Program-made: the position numbers and the translations under genes
Notes under the pieces: generated by a model
Databases searched by the model: none
Seen by the model: only the letters and a program-made list of their open reading frames with translations
Told to the model about the DNA's origin: nothing
NCBI GenBank assembly: GCA_026770575.1
Contig: MU657532.1
Location: 32,224 to 43,284 of the forward strand
Reading direction: 5' to 3'
DNA length: 11,061 nucleotides
DNA from: Pelagophyceae sp. CCMP2097
Taxonomy: Eukaryota; Sar; Pelagophyceae
Part shown: in pieces, positions 1 through 8,235 of the stretch
Layout of the letters: each line of letters starts with the position of its first letter
Numbering within the stretch: the stretch's first letter is position 1

Positions 1-201
1 TAGCTCAATAAGAAATAAAATAATAAAAATAAAGATAAGGAGGATTTGAAAGTTCAGCGATTAGTTAAATAATTTCAATTATTTACGTGGGCATTGCAAT
101 GGGATTTGGCTGTATCCTTCGGGTCCTCCGTGTGCCTCCGGCGCGCTCTTGTAATAGATAACTTTCAGCTTAATGTGGATTTGTCTCTAGATAATGGTAA
201 G
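1..201. other. AT-rich flank upstream of the Sel1-repeat gene
   Basis: Clearly richer in A and T than the rest of the window, with many stops and no recognisable coding. It holds a CCTTCGGGTCCT motif at 116-127 that recurs at 10878-10889, and runs into the GC palindrome at 206-225. It could be an intron, a 5' flank or the end of an inserted element; the sequence does not decide. Confidence 0.5.
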
Positions 202-1223
202 CTCTCGGCCCCTGCGGGGCCCTGTTCGACTGGTACGAGCGCGGGCACAAGGCGCAGTGCAAGCAGCTCGCCACCGACTACCAAGACCGCATGCTCGACG
301 CGCTCATGCCGAAGCTGGACTTGAAGGAGACACAGGAGGCGCCGGTCGCGGACGCTTTCGAGGACGTCGTGCCAGCCAATGGGGCGCCGCGAGGACCGGT
401 CGATCGAGCGGCCGAGGTTATCGTGCTGGCAGACGGCGTCAAGGCGGCGCTTCGGAGGCCGGTCGATCGAACGCAAGGGGCGGAAGTAATCAAGCCCACT
501 GCGGTGAACGATGTCAAGCTGGACTGGCGCGGCACGTCCATCATCTGCTGTGACTCGCTTCAAGTCGGAATATGCTTTACCTTGTTCCCCTGCTGCTGTC
601 AGAGTATTTGCACCCCATGCTGCAAAAAGTGGCGATTGTACGACAAGCGGTGCCCGCTCTGCCGATCGGCAACCCCTAAGGATACTGCCGAGAGGGTGCG
701 CTGGCTACAGAAGCACGTGGACAAGGGGAATGCCGAAGCGCAGGTGTACCTCGGAGACGCGTACAGTGATGGTGACATGGGTCTCAAGAAGAAGTTGAAG
801 CGGACTTTTCAGCTGTACGAGCGCGCTGCGGCGCAAGGGCATGCGATCGCTCAGTTTGAATTGGGACGGTGTTATGCGGTTGGCCAAGGCGTCCGGGTCG
901 ACTACGAGACCGCCGCGCTGTGGTACCGGCGCGCAGCCGAGCAAGGCGAAGCAGGCTCCCAATACAATCTCGGTAACATGTTCGACGACGGCAGGGGCGT
1001 GGCGCAGTCGCACGACGAGGCCGCGCGGTGGTGGCGCCTCGCCGCAGCGCAGGGCCAGCCCACCGCGCTCTTCAACCTCGGCGCGTGTTATTTAAACGGC
1101 GGCGGCGCGCCGCAAAACCTCCACGAGGCGCTGCGCCTCTACAAGCGCGCCGCGGCCAAGGGCCACGCCAAAGCTGCGGCGCAGGTCAGACGGCTCGCGG
1201 CGCGCTCCGGCCAGACTGATTGA
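202..1223 (+). CDS. MYND-remnant / RING-like zinc finger protein with Sel1 repeats (5' partial)
   Basis: The reading frame is open from 201 to the TGA at 1221-1223; two in-frame stops (192-194, 198-200) close it upstream. The first usable ATG is at 291, but 225-260 already reads FDWYERGHKAQC, the H-x3-C end of a MYND zinc finger, so the true 5' part is probably an upstream exon or has been lost. An AG at 200-201 could be the splice acceptor. About 540-660 encodes a RING-like finger (FPCCCQSICTPCC, then RCPLCR). From about 714 to 1196 there are four Sel1-type repeats of about 36 residues (for example AAAQGHAIAQFELGRCYAVG). Sel1 repeats form alpha-solenoids that hold protein complexes; with a RING-like finger a ubiquitin-ligase adaptor role is possible, but this is inference. 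I know this architecture from large pelagophyte families. The reading frame is secure; the start is not. Confidence 0.85.
206..225 (+). repeat. GC-rich palindrome, copy A
   Basis: Core GGCCCCTGCGGGGCC (six-base arms around TGC). The 20 bases are identical, in opposite orientation, to 7632-7651. The 22 bases before it also resemble the matching flank of copy B (CTCTAGATAATGGTA here, CTTTAGATAGTAATA there), so the two are related sequences and not chance GC runs. The copy lies exactly where the MYND finger of the neighbouring protein is cut short. Confidence 0.75.
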
Positions 1224-1644
1224 GAATCGAACGCTTTCCAAACACTGCCCCGCTGCTCGACGCAACCCAAGAACCCGTCGCTAGCACGAATCTGCCGCTC
1301 GGAGTTTGCCTCTTCCTCCCCCCGAAGACCTTGGTGACACTATGTAGACGTGGACTTGAAGAAGAACAAGTCTATAAAGAAGCCTGGCAAGGGTCCTCGC
1401 TCGAACGAAGGCCGTACGCGAAGGCCGTATGCGACGGCCTTGTCGGAGCCTTGCCCCACAGGCGGCACAATTCCGACGATGTTCCGGCGCGTCTCCGTGC
1501 GGGTTTCCTGCCATGTCTGCGTGGACCACCCGTCTAAAAAGCGGCGCGTTGCCGCCCCCAGGGTCGCCGCTTTCAAGGTTCTACGGAAGACACGAAAGAT
1601 TACTTTGTTGCAATGCGATGGCCGAACCGCGAGGGCCGCCGAGG
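1224..1644. other. Spacer between convergent genes (shared 3' flanks)
   Basis: 421 bases between the stop codons of the Sel1-repeat gene (+) and the SCYL2-like gene (-). It should hold both 3' UTRs. Short frames are open on both strands, but none shows a recognisable domain. A short imperfect repeat around CGAAGGCCGTA/CGAAGGCCGTATG lies at about 1408-1440. I see no terminator-like or RNA-gene structure. Confidence 0.6.
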
Positions 1645-4600
1645 TCAGTTGTTCATGAAGTCAAAGGCTGAGGACGGGCTTTGCTGCTGCGGATTTTGGT
1701 GCTGCGGTTGCATGCCGCCGCCGCCCCATTGCTGCTGCATCTGCGGCTGCATCTGCTGCTGCTGCATCTGCGGCTGCATCTGCTGCATCATCTGCTGCGG
1801 CGCGCCGTACTGCGCGCCGGTCGCGAACGGGTCCTGCGGAGCGCCGTTGGACCATTGCTGTTGCATCTGTTGCGGCTGGTGCTGCTGCATTTGCTGCGCC
1901 GGCGCGCCGAACGCTTGGAACGGCGGCATGCCGCCCATTGCCGGGCCGCCCATGGCAGGGCCGCCCATGGCAGGGCCGCCCATCGGCATGCCCGTGCCCG
2001 CAAACTGCTGCTGCTGCGGCGGCGCCTGCTGGAAGCCGCCGCCCATGGCTGCGCCCCCGCCCATCGCATTGCCGCCGCCCATCGCCGGGCTACCCATGCC
2101 GGAGAAGGGATCGGCGCCAAAGGCGTCGGTCGGCGCAAGCTGCGACTGGAGCGCCGCTACTTGCCGGCGCGTGCGCTCGAGCTCGTCGTCGAGCGCCGAC
2201 GGCTGCAGCTGCTGGCGCAGCCGCGCGATTTCCGCCTACGATGCGACTCGCGGGCGGCGCAGACTCGCGCAGACTCATTTTGCGGGGCGTAGGAACGGAC
2301 GTCGTTGGCGGCGTTCATTTGTTGCATCTGCTGCTGCATCGGCGTCTGCTGCATCTGCGGCTGCATCTGCTGCTGCATCTGCTGCTGCATCTGCGGCGGC
2401 TGCATCTGCTGCATCTGCGGCTGCATCTGCTGCATCTGCTGCTGCATCTGCTGCGTTGGGGGCTGCACGCTGGACGGCGGCGATTGCCAACTCGGCCGCG
2501 CGCGAGGCAGAGGCGCGACCGCCAGCGCAAACGGGTCCGACCTACAACGGGGTCCGGGTCGACAAAGGGCCGGATATCCAGCCGACAGTCATTCCCGTGC
2601 AACCGGTTCGCTGACGCGGCTTTGCCACTGGTTCGCCGACGCGGCTTTGCACGTGTCCGCGGCGGCGGCGCACAGCGGCCGCAGCGGCGCGGCGAAGCTC
2701 GGCTGCATCGCGACTGCGGGCGCGGCGTAGGCCTGGCCCATGGCCAGCGGCAGTTTCCCAAGCGGAGAGAGGCCGCCGACGTCGAACGAATCGCTGGCGC
2801 TCGCGTGCCTCGCTAGGCCCGCAGGTTCGTTGACCCCACTCGAATCGTCGTTCAGCTCCGCGCGCCGGCCCTTGACGGCGGCGGCCAGGAGCGTCTCCAC
2901 GCGCTGGACGACCTAGAGAAGGCTGCATCCCTGCGGCGTTTCTGACTCGAAGGCGCACCATTTGAAACTGCCGTGCGTTCAGCGACCGTTCGATCAGCAG
3001 CGGGATCAGCGCCGGGAGCACGTCTGCGGCGAGGTGCCTCGACCGGTCCGGGAGGCGGGCGATGACTGCATCGTAACAGCCCAAGAGGCACATGGCCAGG
3101 GCCGGTTGACCTACGTGGGCAATGAGACGTGACCTCCCGAGTGGGCCCGACGACAGTGCTGCCACGGGGGACCTGGACGATGTCGTCACCGCCACCACCG
3201 AGTTTGCCAGCCATCGGGCGCCGCAGGCGGGCCGTCGACCCTCCGGATGCATCTCCCGAGTGCGGGCAAAATCGACCGCGGCAGCTCCTCGACGGCCGTC
3301 GCCGCGGGCCGCTCGACAAAGGCGGCGATGGCGCGTAAGGCGCGGATCTTCGTCCCGAGCCTGCGGGGCGATTGTGGAGAGGCAGCCACTTCCAGAGGCC
3401 ATGTCCAAGGAGCGCGCGTTGTTGCCACGGCGAGCGTCTTCCCCGACCCCGCGGCTCCTGCTCACGCACGCGACGAGTCACCACTCCGTCGTGCATCCGG
3501 GTTTGCCAACGACGGCATGCTCCGGCTTGGCCGACCCGGACGCGGCTCCCTTGCTGCGCCTGCGGGTCCTCTGCGACGCGGCAGGCCTGGGGCAGCATGG
3601 ACTGCGTCACCTCGGCCTCTGGGTTTAAGCGCGCCATGGAAGCCTTTGCCAAAAGGGCGTCGAGGCCTACGCGAGGGCCGTCGGGCGGAGATCCATCGAT
3701 GCATCGATGCACCTCGTCGGCGACTTTGGGGCACCTCCCTTCATCGTCGGCGACTGAATCCACCCGTTCTCGATTGAGGGCCGGCTTCCTATCTCGATGG
3801 AGCGCGGTTTCCATGCTCGGTCGGGGCGCGGTTGCTTGCAGTCTGAGGCGCCGAGTTGCAAAAGCGCGGCGTCGTTGAGCGCCGGCCCCGCGTCCTCGCG
3901 CAGGGCCATGTGAAAAGCCGAGATGAGGACGGTGGCCGCCCAGGCCGCGTCGCCCTTTTCCAAGAGGAGTGGGGCCGCGGTGACGATGGCGTGGAGTACG
4001 TGTCGCTGTTCCGGCTTGATCTCCGCACCCGGCGGAAATTGAAGAGCAGACTGCAGCAGCGGCTGCATGCGCCGCCGGAACTCCGCAGCGTCGACGCGCC
4101 GCGCGCACGCCAGCACCGCCTGCGGTGCTGGTCGGTGAACAAGGACATCCAAGAGCGACATATTGGGCATCGACGCACGGGGATGGCGTGCGGCACGAGC
4201 TGCGGCTTGGCCTTGAGCGCGATGTCGAGCCTGGCGAGCGGAGTCGTCAGTGGTTCGGCCAAAAATAATCCTTGGAGACTTGACTCAAACTTGAGTCAAA
4301 GTGTCTGGGCGAAGAAACTCAAAGTGTCTGGGCCAAGAATTCCGCCCCGGATCTTTTGTTTCCAGAGGCGGTGCGTGCCGCCAGCGCAAGAGGCGAGGCA
4401 TAAGCAGAGTCCACAAAAGGCGGTGCCTCTCCGAGTTTGCCGCACACAGCTTCGCACGCAGGGATCACGACGCAAACAACCAGGCGCTCCGTCAGCTCGT
4501 CGGCGCCGCCGCCGTTGCCCTCCAACAGGTTCGTCGTGTTGCTCAGGAAGCCCGCCACCTACGCGACGCATGGGCATGGATCTTCGGAATCAGAAGATCA

Positions 4601-6093
4601 CCTGCGACGAGTCCCGCAGGTGCAGCACGTCCAGTTCGCGGAGCGCTTTCACCAACGGTGTGTGGAACGCCGGGGACCCTCGCATGGCGTGCGCGTCGGG
4701 GCGGATCTCCGCCATTGGAGCCAACGCGCGTTGCACGCAGTCCGTGGCTTGAGGCGGAAGCGCATCCAGCCGCAGATTCTCAGCCAAACGCTGAGCGACC
4801 AAAGACCGGTGCTTGTACACCGAGTCGCCGCAGCCGTCCAGCAACGGCGGGAAGCTTCGAGATGCGGCGCGGCCGAGAGCTTCGTACAAAACGGCGCCGA
4901 GGGCGAAAACGTCGGCTGCGGGGGTGACGCGCCGCTGGCATTGACTGTCCACTGTGATCTCCGGCGCCGAATACGTCAAACGCGGCCCCGCCGTCAACAA
5001 GTTCAGCTCGGGGCCGTCGGCGGGGGTCCACGCCTCGTTGTCGGCGCCTTGGAAAAAGGGAGAAGCGGCGTCGAAACCTAGGAAAATGCACGTCTCGCAA
5101 AGGTCTTGGACGTCAAAGCCGAGGGAAGCGCTCCTTCCGGGATCACTCCGCTCCGGCGCCGCCTCTGCTCCCGACAGCGTCTGTCCGGGTGTTCTCCGGC
5201 GCGGGCCTCGCACGTCCGTCTTCCACCAGCTGCGCCAGGCCAAAGCCGGCGACGCGCCAGTCGCCCGACTTCGTCAGCCAAATTGCCTCTGGGCCTAAGC
5301 CCAAGTGCACCCAGCGCCTAGAGAGCGGCGTCGGACGCCCAAGTCTGATTCCGAAGAGGCACTCCGGCTGGAGGCCACTTGCCAAAGGCCACTGACCTCC
5401 GTAACGGCCCGGCACCGGCGCGGAGGGCCTCCAAGGCCTCGCAGGCGGACGCGCCGCCTCTTAAGACTTCTGCGGCTGTGAGCTCGATAGAGAGCCAATC
5501 TCTGGGCACGTCGTCCGGAGCAACCCCGGGCCACATTTTATGCAGCACGTTCCCCAACGAGCAGGCCACGCGCTCGCCCACAAAAGCCAAAACGGTGCGG
5601 CTCTCCACGACCTCGTACACTTGCAGGATGCCTCTTGGAGATCTTGCTTTTGCGGTTTTGACGCTGAAGTCGGCCCCCACTGCCACACCAGCCATGGCAA
5701 CAGCGGACGAAAACAGCCCCGCCGCCCCGCTCGACGGCTCTGCCTTTTTCGTCTTTTGCTCCTCCATGCCGCACAGTTCGCCGAGTATCGCTGCGTCTTT
5801 GGCCATCACCGCCAGCACCCTTTGCGCCAGTGGCCCATGGCCCTTCAATCTTCTTTCCAAGTCACTCTTCTGGAACACGAACACGGAGCACTCGGCCCCG
5901 TCCTTCTTCCGGACCGCGTCGTGCGCCTTCCAGAGGTACCTGCACGTACGCCTGGCGTGGGGGCCCGACGACGTCGGGGGACCCCTGCACAGTCAGAGCA
6001 CCCCTGACACCCGCAGTCCAAGTCTCACCCGTGGCCGCCGCTCGAGGTGGGCTTCTGGTCGACGGAGTACCTCTTGGCGATTTCGTTGCCCAT
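1645..6093 (-). CDS. SCYL2: SCY1-like pseudokinase 2 (SCYL2/CVAK104) orthologue, 13 exons
   Basis: Exons (descending): 6093-6029, 5939-5397, 5317-5214, 5077-4602, 4558-4446, 4230-4179, 4119-3852, 3666-3564, 3360-3233, 3110-2959, 2912-2653, 2541-2301, 2235-1645. They total 3096 nt, 1031 residues. The start MGNEIAKRY matches the MGNPVTREF region of animal SCYL2, and the order kinase-like domain (about 10-390), HEAT-like helices (about 397-690), disordered tail follows the family. The kinase fold is degenerate: VHLGLGPEAIWL (206-217) lacks the HRD Asp, AGFGL (226-230) lacks the DFG Asp, while APE (275-277) remains. The tail carries DPF motifs at 757, 877 and 970, the AP-2 appendage-binding type, with Met/Gln- and Met/Gly-rich repeats and a coiled coil (836-868). 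Family members bind clathrin and adaptors at TGN/endosomes. Donors of introns 7-9 appear to be GC. Exons 8 and 9 have alternative ends a few codons away. Confidence 0.9.
1727..2455 (-). repeat. CAG/CTG-rich low-complexity repeats within the SCYL2 tail
   Basis: Two blocks (about 1727-1910 and 2322-2455) repeat ATGCAGCAGCAG / ATGCAGCCGCAG units, giving MQQQMQPQ protein. Between them, about 1943-1990, a 15-base unit (GGGCCGCCCATGGCA on +) repeats three times, giving MGGPA. Period is a multiple of three throughout, so length changes keep the frame. They are coding repeats. Confidence 0.85.
2542..2652 (-). other. SCYL2 intron 11 with a duplicated donor region
   Basis: A roughly 21-base segment (GCAAAGCCGCGTCGGCGAACC) at 2650-2630 is repeated with one change at 2625-2605, period 25. 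Each copy is preceded by a GT (GTGCAAAG, GTGGCAAAG), so the duplication copied the donor neighbourhood. Splicing from 2652 to 2542 joins exon 11 in phase to SDPFALA. Confidence 0.6.
3111..3232 (-). other. SCYL2 intron 9, inferred GC-AG intron
   Basis: Exon 10 (from 3110) needs one preceding base to keep the frame of QPALAMCLLGCY. The frame of exon 9 contains no GT in that phase before its stop codon. GC in that phase is available at 3232 (after GAC G) or at 3247 (after AGA T); both give an alignment to SCYL2 with almost no gap. Confidence 0.65.
3361..3563 (-). other. SCYL2 intron 8, probable GC-AG intron
   Basis: Joining 3564 to 3360 gives QACRVAEDP-LGTKIRALRAIAAF, matching the HEAT region of SCYL2 with no large gap. 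The nearest in-phase GT donors would insert about 45 unrelated residues. GC at 3563 (GCAGGC) or 3557 fits. Confidence 0.55.
3667..3851 (-). other. SCYL2 intron 7, probable GC-AG intron
   Basis: Joining 3852 to 3666 gives AALLQL-GLDALLAKASM, in line with the family. An in-phase GT donor about 110 bases further into the intron would add about 38 unrelated residues, so GC is preferred but not proven. The intron also holds a short tandem GCATCGAT at about 3694-3711. Confidence 0.5.
4231..4445 (-). other. SCYL2 intron 5, longest intron, with internal repeats
   Basis: Donor GTGCGG at 4445, acceptor CCAG|G at 4231, 215 bases. On the + strand TCAAAGTGTCTGGGC occurs at 4296-4310 and 4319-4333 (period 23), beside an inverted repeat GACTCAA-AC-TTGAGTC at 4282-4297. 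AT-richer than the exons. Confidence 0.65.
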
Positions 6094-6230
6094 TATGCCG
6101 TCGCGCCGGCCAAGCGTGGCAGCTGGCCGTGGCTCCCTTTTTTGTTCGAGTCCTTTTACAACGGACCCGCTATTCAACGGCCCTTTGCAGGGCTCCGCCA
6201 AAAGCCCTCGGCGCCGCGCCGCGCGCCGGC
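6094..6230. promoter_or_regulatory. Divergent promoter between the SCYL2-like and ankyrin genes
   Basis: Only 137 bases separate the two start codons, which face away from each other, so both promoters and 5' UTRs must lie here (or overlap the genes). It holds a CTCCCTTTTTTGTTCGAG stretch near 6137. I see no clear TATA box. Confidence 0.55.
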
Positions 6231-7585
6231 ATGGACTCTGGCCAGCTGGCGCAGGTGGACAACTCGCTGCTGCAGGCGTGCTTGGAGGGGAACTTTAAAG
6301 CGGTGGATCATGCGATGCAAAACGGCGCCAACGCCCCGCGCGCCCGCGATCCCATGGGCGCCACAGTGCGTTTCTCATCCCACGCGACGCCCGCAGACGC
6401 GTCTGCTAGGTGCTGCACATGGCCGCTTTGGGCGGGCACGTGAAGATGGGTCGTTGGTGTGTGCAACAGGGTGCTTTAAAGGCGGCCACGGACGCGCAAG
6501 GCCTTTTACCCCTTCACTTTGCGGCCTATAATGGACACGTCGCCATGCTCTCCTGGCTCGCCGGCACCGGCGCCGACCGCGCTTTAAGAGTGGGGGCCTG
6601 CGACGCCCAAGGCGCGACGCCGCTGCACCACGCGGGGCTCGGCGGGGCGCTGACCGCGCTGCGCTGGCTGCTGAACCACGGCGCAGACGAGCGAGCCGTC
6701 ACGGTGGATGGGCTCACGGCGGAGCAGGTGCGCCTTTTGGGGGTTGCTTCAGACGAGGCTGCACGCTCGTCTTCCGCCTTGAGCCCTTGTCGGTCTTGAA
6801 GCGCATGTAGGTGGCGCACGAGGCCGGCGAGGACGGGGCCGTCGGGCTCCTCCGGGCTTTCCGGGCGCACATGCGCCACGAGGACCCGGAGCGCCCTCCG
6901 GACTTGCCGCCGCAGCTGCGCGCCCAAGAGCCGGAGCCGGCGTACGCAGTCTCGCCGACTTCCAACCGGCCCGCGGGCGTGCCGCCGCCGCCGCCAGCAG
7001 AGGACGACGACGGCATGGACGCTGCGGAACGGCTGGCCTTGGCGGATGCAGAAAAGGAAGCGGAGCAATTCCGAAGGGCCGAAATGGACCGCCTCCTCTT
7101 CGAGGAGGAAGCGCGCCGCCGCGCCGAGGGCGACGAGGCCGCGCGAAGGCCGCGTCCGGCCGCTCTTCGTGAGAGGGAGCCTCTGTGCGCCTGTATATCG
7201 CCTTCTTTAGGCTCGGCGCCTCGTCGCGCAGGAGGCCTCGCGGCGCGCGGCGGACCGCGCGCGCGTCGACCAGGCGGCGCAAAAGGCCTCGCAGGAGGCC
7301 GAGTGGATGATGCGGTACCAGGCCGAATGCGCGAAAAGGGAGGCGGAGCGCGAGGTCACGCAAGCACAGACGGTGCGTCTCTTTTCAAGGGACACCCCAA
7401 AGCGCCCTCCGACGCATCGATCTCGACGGTGATAGGACGCGACGGCGGGCGGCGCGACGGCGGGCGGCGCGCCCGCGGCCGCAGCGCCGGCGGCCGCCGA
7501 CGGTGGCGACGAGGCCGAGCGCCGGCGAAAGCACGACGCTGAAGACGACGAAGCCGGCCGCCGCAAGTCCACGCGGCGGCGCTGA
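6231..7585 (+). CDS. Ankyrin-repeat protein with charged coiled-coil tail, 5 exons
   Basis: Exons 6231-6365, 6410-6742, 6811-7140, 7211-7372, 7436-7585; total 1110 nt, 369 residues. Residues about 8-156 form ankyrin repeats (LLQACLEGNFKAVDHAMQNGA; TVLHMAALGGHVKM; LPLHFAAYNGHVAMLSWLAG; TPLHHAGLGGALTALRWLLNHGAD). A linker rich in Pro (about 190-225, VPPPPPAEDDD) leads to a long charged helix (about 227-320, rich in Glu, Arg, Ala, Gln), then an Ala/Gly stretch and a basic end RRKSTRRR that could be a nuclear or RNA/membrane-contact signal. Ankyrin repeats bind proteins; partner unknown. Intron 3 has no GT in the needed phase, and GC at 7141 gives DEA-ARRLVAQEAS. Intron 2 may start at 6743 (GT) or 6746 (GC). 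The exon 4 frame is chosen because its codons nearly all end in G or C and form a continuous helix. Confidence 0.8.
7141..7210 (+). other. Ankyrin-gene intron 3, inferred GC-AG intron
   Basis: Exon 4 (from 7211) starts in phase 0; no phase-0 GT exists in the exon 3 frame past residue 250. A good-looking GTGAGA at 7169 is in the wrong phase for the helical frame. GC at 7141 fits. Confidence 0.6.
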
Positions 7586-7631
7586 GCCCCCGCGCCCGCG
7601 ACTGCGGCGGAGCCAAAATGTAACTCCAAGT

Positions 7632-7651
7632 ACAGGGCCCCGCAGGGGCCG
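7632..7651 (-). repeat. GC-rich palindrome, copy B
   Basis: Reverse complement of 206-225 without mismatch over 20 bases; similarity continues, diverged, to about 7673. It lies 46 bases after the stop codon of the ankyrin gene, within its likely 3' UTR. Confidence 0.75.
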
Positions 7652-7783
7652 GCGCCTATTACTATCTAAAGGACTGTTCCTACCCCTAGACGTCGTTCCG
7701 AGCAAGTATCCAAATTTTAATGCATCGTTTCCGTTTTTGCAACCATTTTCGCGTTTTGCGTAGATATTAGACAGGTTCACTTT

Positions 7784-7855
7784 TTTTGAACAAGTTCAGA
7801 ACTGATTCAGAAAACGCAAATACGCTGTTCTGAACTGCTCTGAACTTGTTCAAAA
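7784..7855. repeat. Imperfect inverted repeat (hairpin)
   Basis: Arm 7784-7812 (TTTTGAACAAGTTCAGAACT...) pairs with 7828-7855 (...CTCTGAACTTGTTCAAAA) with few mismatches around a loop of about 15 bases. Each arm repeats a TTCTGAAC/GTTCAGAA sub-motif. It could be a folded-back element end or a transcript hairpin. Confidence 0.7.
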
Positions 7856-8015
7856 CACCGATTTCTCGGCGCCGGCGCGGGGGCCGAAGGGTATGCCATC
7901 CTCGTCACCGTCAAGCAGCGACCCGCAAATGTGGCTGTCTCAATTGTTCAAAACATTTAAAAATTAGTGAGGATTTGTTCAAATCCAGATCAGGTTCGAA
8001 ATGCCGCCGGTGGGA

Positions 8016-8081
8016 TTCGCTCTGGGGTCCAATAGGCTGCGTTTCGCTCTGGGGTCCAAGAAGCGGGTCCAATAGGCTGCG
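8016..8081 (+). repeat. Mosaic direct repeats
   Basis: TTCGCTCTGGGGTCCAA occurs at 8016-8032 and 8043-8059, and GGGTCCAATAGGCTGCG at 8025-8041 and 8065-8081, so parts of one unit were copied with different break points. Confidence 0.75.
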
Positions 8082-8235
8082 CATCTGAGGACTCGCACTG
8101 GCTCGAGAGCTTGACGCCGTGGCGTCGAGTCACCCGTCTTGCTCATCGCGCGGGTTACGCCCTTTCAAAATTTGGCAGTTCGGCGAAAGTTTCGGGAAGT
8201 CTCTCGAAGAAGAACATCGTCCTTCTGTAGCCATC

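Larger units (their letters stand above)
7586..8235. other. AT-richer spacer with repeats
   Basis: 650 bases between two genes on the + strand. No frame shows a domain. It contains GC palindrome copy B, a long imperfect hairpin (7784-7855), scattered TTGTTCAAA copies, and mosaic direct repeats near 8016-8081. The last 100 or so bases should hold the promoter and 5' UTR of the gene starting at 8236. Confidence 0.6.

Noticed and set aside
1727..2455. CRISPR-like regular repeats
   Set aside because: The repeats are short codon-based units without unique spacers, lie in coding exons, and the DNA is eukaryotic.
1613..2614. Long + strand frame rich in Cys (CCCICGCICC)
   Set aside because: It is the antisense shadow of the CAG-rich exons of the SCYL2-like gene; the minus strand has the DPF motifs and family match.
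2852..4108. Uninterrupted 418-codon minus-strand frame
   Set aside because: It runs through five or six introns of the SCYL2-like gene in mixed frames; only short stretches match the family.
6811..7542. Continuous 243-codon + strand frame
   Set aside because: The first part is exon 3 of the ankyrin gene; after 7140 the frame becomes Arg/Gly-rich noise, while another frame continues the coiled coil and ends in a clean stop after splicing.
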